64,000 nucleotides of DNA from contig NW_019091506.1 of NCBI RefSeq assembly GCF_001949145.1, positions 216,279-280,278 of the forward strand. Direction: 5' to 3'. Below, one piece after another: positions 60,201 to 64,000 of this stretch. Made by a program: the position numbers and the translations under genes. Every line of letters starts with the position of its first letter. Positions within the stretch are counted from its first letter, which is position 1. Below the pieces are notes generated by a model that did no database searches, had not been told where the DNA came from, and saw only the letters and a list, made by a program, of their open reading frames with translations. The stretch is from Acanthaster planci (Eukaryota > Echinodermata > Asteroidea > Valvatida > Acanthasteridae).

Positions 60201-62753
60201 AGTTATGTGACTATGAGGAACATCCGAATGTACACAATCATGCTCCTTGCTAACGAAATGTACTCAAATCAGGCTTTAAATATGTGCATCGAAACGTGGA
60301 ACATATTCTGCCCTGGTAGGTTTTTTAATTTCATTTTTAGATTTATCCTAGTCTTTATTGGGCCTGTGCAGACCACTGGAGGCTTAACCTCCTGTAGCCT
60401 ACCTTCTATTTCCAAATCGGTGTCCCACCCACTGTCCGACTCCTCGTCTGATACACCTTCGTGGATCACTTTGATGTTCACCGGGGTATTGTATCTCTCC
60501 GACAACTCCTGTGAACCGGGCCGGGACTTCTGGTCTTCCCCGTCATCGCCGACAGCAGAGCCCGGTGGCGTGCCCCGACCGTTCTCTGTGACGCTGGATG
60601 ACATGTGGACTGCCGACAGGGGCGGTCCGTTGGCCGACGAGCGCGTCGATCTTCCGTCGGCTTTGGCGGAGCTGCCGGTCGATGTCACCCCAGCCGGTGT
60701 TGTTGTCCCGTTGCCGGTGGTAATGTAGTCTGTCGTAGCACCACCTTCGTCCTGGACGTGTACACAGAAGGACGGAAAAGGTACAGTGATAAAGTTTGGA
60801 CTTTGTAGCGCAACCCCGCTTTCACAAAGACTGAATGAAATATGAGCGCATTTGTGTTGGGACGTGTTGGGATAGTTCATTTCACAATCAGTCTGCGATG
60901 GTGGCCTTAGCAACGTTGTCATTCTAGCGGAACTGCAGAATAAATTTTTGTTGTGATCGAATGTAGGCTACGCATGCTTGGGTTTGGATGTAATCATGGG
61001 AGCACACTAGCACGTACTACGGGAGCTGAGGTGCTGGTAGGGGCCTACTGACGGCATTTCTAACTTTTGGAGAGCGCTTTACGTTTTCATCTTTATTTAA
61101 TTATTAGTAGTTGATTTATCAATAAAAATAATTACAAGCAATTTTCAAACAGTTTCTATCCAGTTTACATTTTAGTCTAAACTTACTTGATTTTACGTTT
61201 ACTCTTTAGGGGCGCTTTAAAATCTTGGGCCGTATGTAAATAGGTATTGGCTACGATTTCACTTCGGGTATCTTACAAGCACCAAAGGAATATCCACTTG
61301 TTCCGGTCACGTATACATGTAGGCTTCAAGCATTTAAGAAAATAAATAAATAAATACATAATAAGAAAAATAAAAGTAAAGTAGTACGTGGCATACACTT
61401 AAATGGTACTCTGCTATTTTTGGTAGCACAGTAAGCTGGCAGTCACTTGCAAGGCATTGCGATGTCATAGACCTACTGGACGAAAGGAAAATCGATGCAG
61501 GCCTGTGCCCAAGCAGTGAATCAAACAAGAAATAAAGAGCCATTCTTCAAAAGTTTGACTGGTATCGATTTCCAATATCGATCACAGATGTAAATCCCAC
61601 TGATTGTCGTTTAACACTTAACAACTTCACATAGCTCATGTGTCCCACCGTTAATTCCTCATCAAGCGAGAACACCCCACCACTCAATATGGTTTCCTTC
61701 GAAGCACGCGCATCATGAGCGACGGTCAGCCTTCCCAAATGGCTTTATTTCGAGTAATAATCGGCATTCCGTGTTACTGTATCCGATCCCTTCCAAATAC
61801 ATCTATGGTTAGGCAAAAATTTGCTTTCCTTTTAATTTTGTCTGCGAAACATTCTTACAGTGCATGGCCTTTTTGAGCCGTTCCTAGCAAGTATCACCCT
61901 CCAGTCAGATCGGGTCCAAGAAAGGCGTTCATCTTCATGGTCTGAAAGTTGCCAATTCCAATGAGGGAAAGTTGAACGTGCTCCTGACTGACGAGTTTAT
62001 TTCTGAACAGAGACAAAGTAATGCAAAGACGAAAACACTGCAGAGACCCAACGCAGGTATTGAATTCAACACCTGACCAGCACACCTGTAGCACCTGCCT
62101 GCCTCTTCAAGGTGTCACCTTGTCACACTCGAGTTCAGGGGGGTGAGACTTTTCGACTTGAATTTGCCACCACAGTCCACTAGTGTGACAGGCCAAGTGA
62201 ATTCGATTATAAAGGAGTTCCTATCCCCGCCCAGTCTACTACACTTGTGAACGCTCAATTCACAACAGGCTACTGAAGAGAAAGTCTAGGCCTATCCAAA
62301 TAAGAAATAATTTCAACACTCTGATTATCCTTTCTTAATCGTTCATTTCTCAAACAAGATATAATATCACAGCAACATCAATTTAAATTTGTCGTTGGGG
62401 GTTATTTCACTATTTACGGCTCCAAAAAAAATCAAGAAATCAAGTGAAAGCTTTGCTGAATATCAGAATAACTCACAACATGGGCAAGGACATGACAGCG
62501 CGGAATAGAATGCCAGGCCCTGAGTATGAGTACCGTAGACTACGGAACAGGCCATCCTACGGTTCTACGATGTCGGACTTGGAAAGGATAGAACTCGACC
62601 GCAAGTAAACCACCTTTTCACGTCACGCTAGTGTAATTCGTCTCCAATCCTTTTTGCATGTGTACAGACAGAACTACACTGCAGTGCACGAATAGCATTG
62701 CTTACCTTTTCGGCATTCACACCAGTGTGTGAATTTTGCCCGTCTTCGTCCAT
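51670..62753 (-). CDS. LRRC74A: LRRC74-like protein: leucine-rich repeats plus two EF-hands, complete, 13 exons
   Basis: Exons (minus): 62706-62753, 60403-60751, 58638-58813, 58252-58359, 58031-58124, 57772-57821, 57417-57498, 56160-56245, 55696-55890, 55147-55242, 53965-54213, 53539-53624, 51670-52066. The joined frame is 671 residues. Residues 1-132 are acidic, Ser/Gly-rich and disordered. Exon 3 carries the signature CKEIGVVPVSHFLRHI then HHGLGPLGAKAIAIPLV, as in LRRC74A/B. RNI-type LRRs follow (residues about 175-428), then two EF-hands and a basic C-terminal tail. The symbol is by nearest family; one invertebrate gene may be ancestral to LRRC74A and B. Function is not established; the upstream X-box suggests a ciliary role (inference). 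Confidence 0.88.
52067..53538. other. LRRC74-like intron 12; no further gene
   Basis: 1.5 kb, A-rich on the plus strand from 52240. A G-run at about 52102. Nothing recognised. Confidence 0.5.
55147..58813 (-). CDS. LRRC74A: LRRC74-like exons 3-10: leucine-rich repeats
   Basis: The repeats follow the RNI pattern LxxLDLxxNxhxxxGAxxLA: VLTLDLEDNWIEGEGAGYIA, LKELDLSHNEFAEIGGEILG, ISVLNLSWNHLRRNGAISIC, IKKLDVSWNGFANDGSLAMA, LQWLDLSNNRIADEGALLLS. Exon edges often fall near repeat edges, as expected for repeats grown by exon duplication. Exons 5 and 6 are joined by a split Gly codon. Confidence 0.9.
58814..60402. other. LRRC74-like intron 2; no further gene
   Basis: 1.6 kb, AT-rich. A palindromic patch at 59447-59481 (cccaactatagttggg with a diverged inverted copy beside it) may be a transposon tip. 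The ORFs at 59742-60132 on both strands show no family likeness. Confidence 0.5.
60752..62705. other. LRRC74-like intron 1
   Basis: Holds an (AAAT)n stretch at about 61343, TAGGCCTA at 62287 and, on the opposite strand, the small ORF at 62480. Nothing else recognised. Confidence 0.5.
62480..62608 (+). CDS. Unassigned 42-codon ORF, antisense in LRRC74-like intron 1
   Basis: ATG 62480 in a good initiation context (acaacATGg) opens MGKDMTARNRMPGPEYEYRR and continues to a highly charged end, SDLERIELDRK, stop 62606. The composition looks coding (Arg, Glu, Tyr, Pro; no low complexity), unlike its AT-rich surroundings. The last codon and stop overlap a strong donor (A|GTAAAC), so it may be a first exon on the plus strand rather than a micropeptide. 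Family unknown. Confidence 0.35.
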   Translation: MGKDMTARNRMPGPEYEYRRLRNRPSYGSTMSDLERIELDRK

Positions 62754-63016
62754 GGTTCACTAAACTTTCGAAACAATGGTTACTGTATTCACGATATTTA
62801 TCGATTCCCAAGTATAAATCCTCGAAGAACAACTGGAAGCGAGAAGAAACGACTGATTCTTCCGAATCCCGTAGATCTTGTTTGCTTTTTTCGATTGTGA
62901 AAAGCACTGGTACTCAAGGCCACCCTGTGAATGGGGCACCGAACAAAACAGTGTTTAGACAAGCGTTCCGCTTCGAAGAACACGACGGCACGCACGCGAT
63001 ACGGTCTCAGCGTCCC

Positions 63017-63030
63017 GTCACCATAACAAC
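63017..63030 (+). promoter_or_regulatory. X-box (RFX) consensus match upstream of LRRC74-like gene
   Basis: GTCACCATAACAAC fits GTHNYYATRRNAAC at all 14 positions and lies 264 bp upstream of the LRRC74-like ATG at 62753. RFX factors use this element for ciliary genes. Binding is inferred. Confidence 0.55.
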
Positions 63031-63310
63031 GCCATTAAAAGCAACTGCAGGACGTGCAGGAGGGTGGTGGCATGAATGGGAACACCAAAAAGTCCAAATA
63101 TAGAAATTGACTTTTTTGATCATGTGCCGCAAGCCATTTGGCATGGCCCAACTGAATATCATTTGAGCACAATTGAAGGCCCGAAATATTGATAGATTGA
63201 AGGCTTTTGCAAATCCTGAATAATCAAATCACAAAGAATCCAACGGGTTACAGAGTGACGTAATGGGTTGATTCGGTTCAATTTTATGCTAAAGGAAGAG
63301 GGTAATTGGT

Positions 63311-63365
63311 AAAATGTACAATGTTGTGAAAATTGTCATTTTTCCATCATAACATTGTACATTTT
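63311..63365. repeat. 19-bp-arm hairpin
   Basis: Arms aaaatgtacaatgttgtga (63311-63329) and tcataacattgtacatttt (63347-63365) pair with one G-T pair around a 17-base loop. Probably a minimal MITE remnant. Confidence 0.8.
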
Positions 63366-64000
63366 AAGAGTCGAGTGTGTTCTCAGCTCTATGGTTGGAC
63401 CCACCATATTCACGTAAAGTGGTTGGAACAAGCATGGAACAAGGAGGCTCTGCGGGTTGAATGTACATGATGTCAGCCTGTGAACCGATACAGTGGAATT
63501 ATTACACGTCTAGTCATCGCAAAACATGTAGGCTAGTATTTTATGTAATGCACGAACCAGTATGGGGTACAGTCCACTAGTTCAAGCCCAAAATCAGCAC
63601 TGTCCAGGGCCCAATAACATGCATACCAACATCGCTGAAATTTCTGAAACACAAATTAGATTATTGTCTGGTCCCTAATGTTTCAATTTCTTTTCAATTT
63701 TTGGTTGGTTAACCAATTACATTTTTAATTATTCCCACAAAACAAAATTATCCCCCGAAAAGTGATTTTTCCGAAGTCTCATTGCGGCCATTTTTCAAGT
63801 TGCAACCCTCAACTTCACTTTATAAAAAGTGTCAACCGATTTTTTTTTTCAGCCATTCTGCTTTCAATGACCCAGGGAGTTGATCCTGGCAACGAATTAC
63901 ATGGTCTCACCATTTTGGGGACCAAACAACTTCCTTTTTCAAAAGATACTGTGGGGCACTATTAATGCTCATAAGATGGCCAGAAATTCTGACTTGAATT

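Larger units (their letters stand above)
62754..64000. other. Upstream of LRRC74-like gene; no further gene
   Basis: Apart from the X-box and the hairpin, I see no exon or repeat with clear ends. The ORF at 62729-63103 is the antisense of LRRC74-like exon 1 and its promoter. Confidence 0.5.

Noticed and set aside
60269-60922. 217-codon minus-strand ORF taken as a whole
   Set aside because: Only 60403-60751 is LRRC74-like exon 2; outer parts are intron.

Overview
The window is draft animal nuclear DNA: intron-split genes with GT..AG junctions, one run of Ns, and many decayed transposons. Gene content and repeats fit an invertebrate deuterostome, most likely an echinoderm: a chordate-like gene set, a DIRS-type retroelement, a NACHT/NLR relic, and tRNA-derived SINE and mariner-type debris. 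The species cannot be fixed from sequence alone. I rebuilt five protein genes exon by exon; every junction used is GT..AG and every phase closes.

Layout. (1) 1-2393, minus: the first two exons of ARL2, a small GTPase; the gene runs off the left edge. (2) 2768-18825, plus: RPS6KC1 in 13 exons (PX, MIT, and a split kinase-like domain lacking DFG). It is head to head with ARL2, with 374 bp between the start codons. (3) 23114-30984, minus: BBOF1, a coiled-coil basal-body/axonemal protein in 10 exons, tail to tail with RPS6KC1. (4) 34642-42242, minus: a five-exon cytosolic thioredoxin (TXN). (5) 42243-51669: a gene-poor interval with a motif-dense repeat block, a DIRS reverse transcriptase/RNase H fragment, a broken NACHT gene relic and one possible orphan first exon. 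(6) 51670-62753, minus: an LRRC74-like gene in 13 exons, with leucine-rich repeats followed by two EF-hands.

How the genes relate. BBOF1 is a motile-cilium protein, and the LRRC74-like gene has a full match to the RFX X-box consensus 264 bp upstream of its ATG. BBOF1 has a 13/14 match 408 bp upstream. The neighbourhood RPS6KC1-BBOF1-LRRC74 resembles human 14q24.3 (RPS6KL1, BBOF1, LRRC74A, from memory), so this looks like an old linkage group. ARL2 and RPS6KC1 probably share a two-way promoter.

No new defence, CRISPR or operon-like system is present. The least explained signals are: the palindrome TAGGCCTA, found 15 times and almost only near gene 5' ends; inverted arrays of one 16-bp unit in BBOF1 intron 1; a block dense in GCAGAAAAG upstream of TXN; and two short unassigned ORFs (49487 and 62480) that may be first exons of unrecognised genes.
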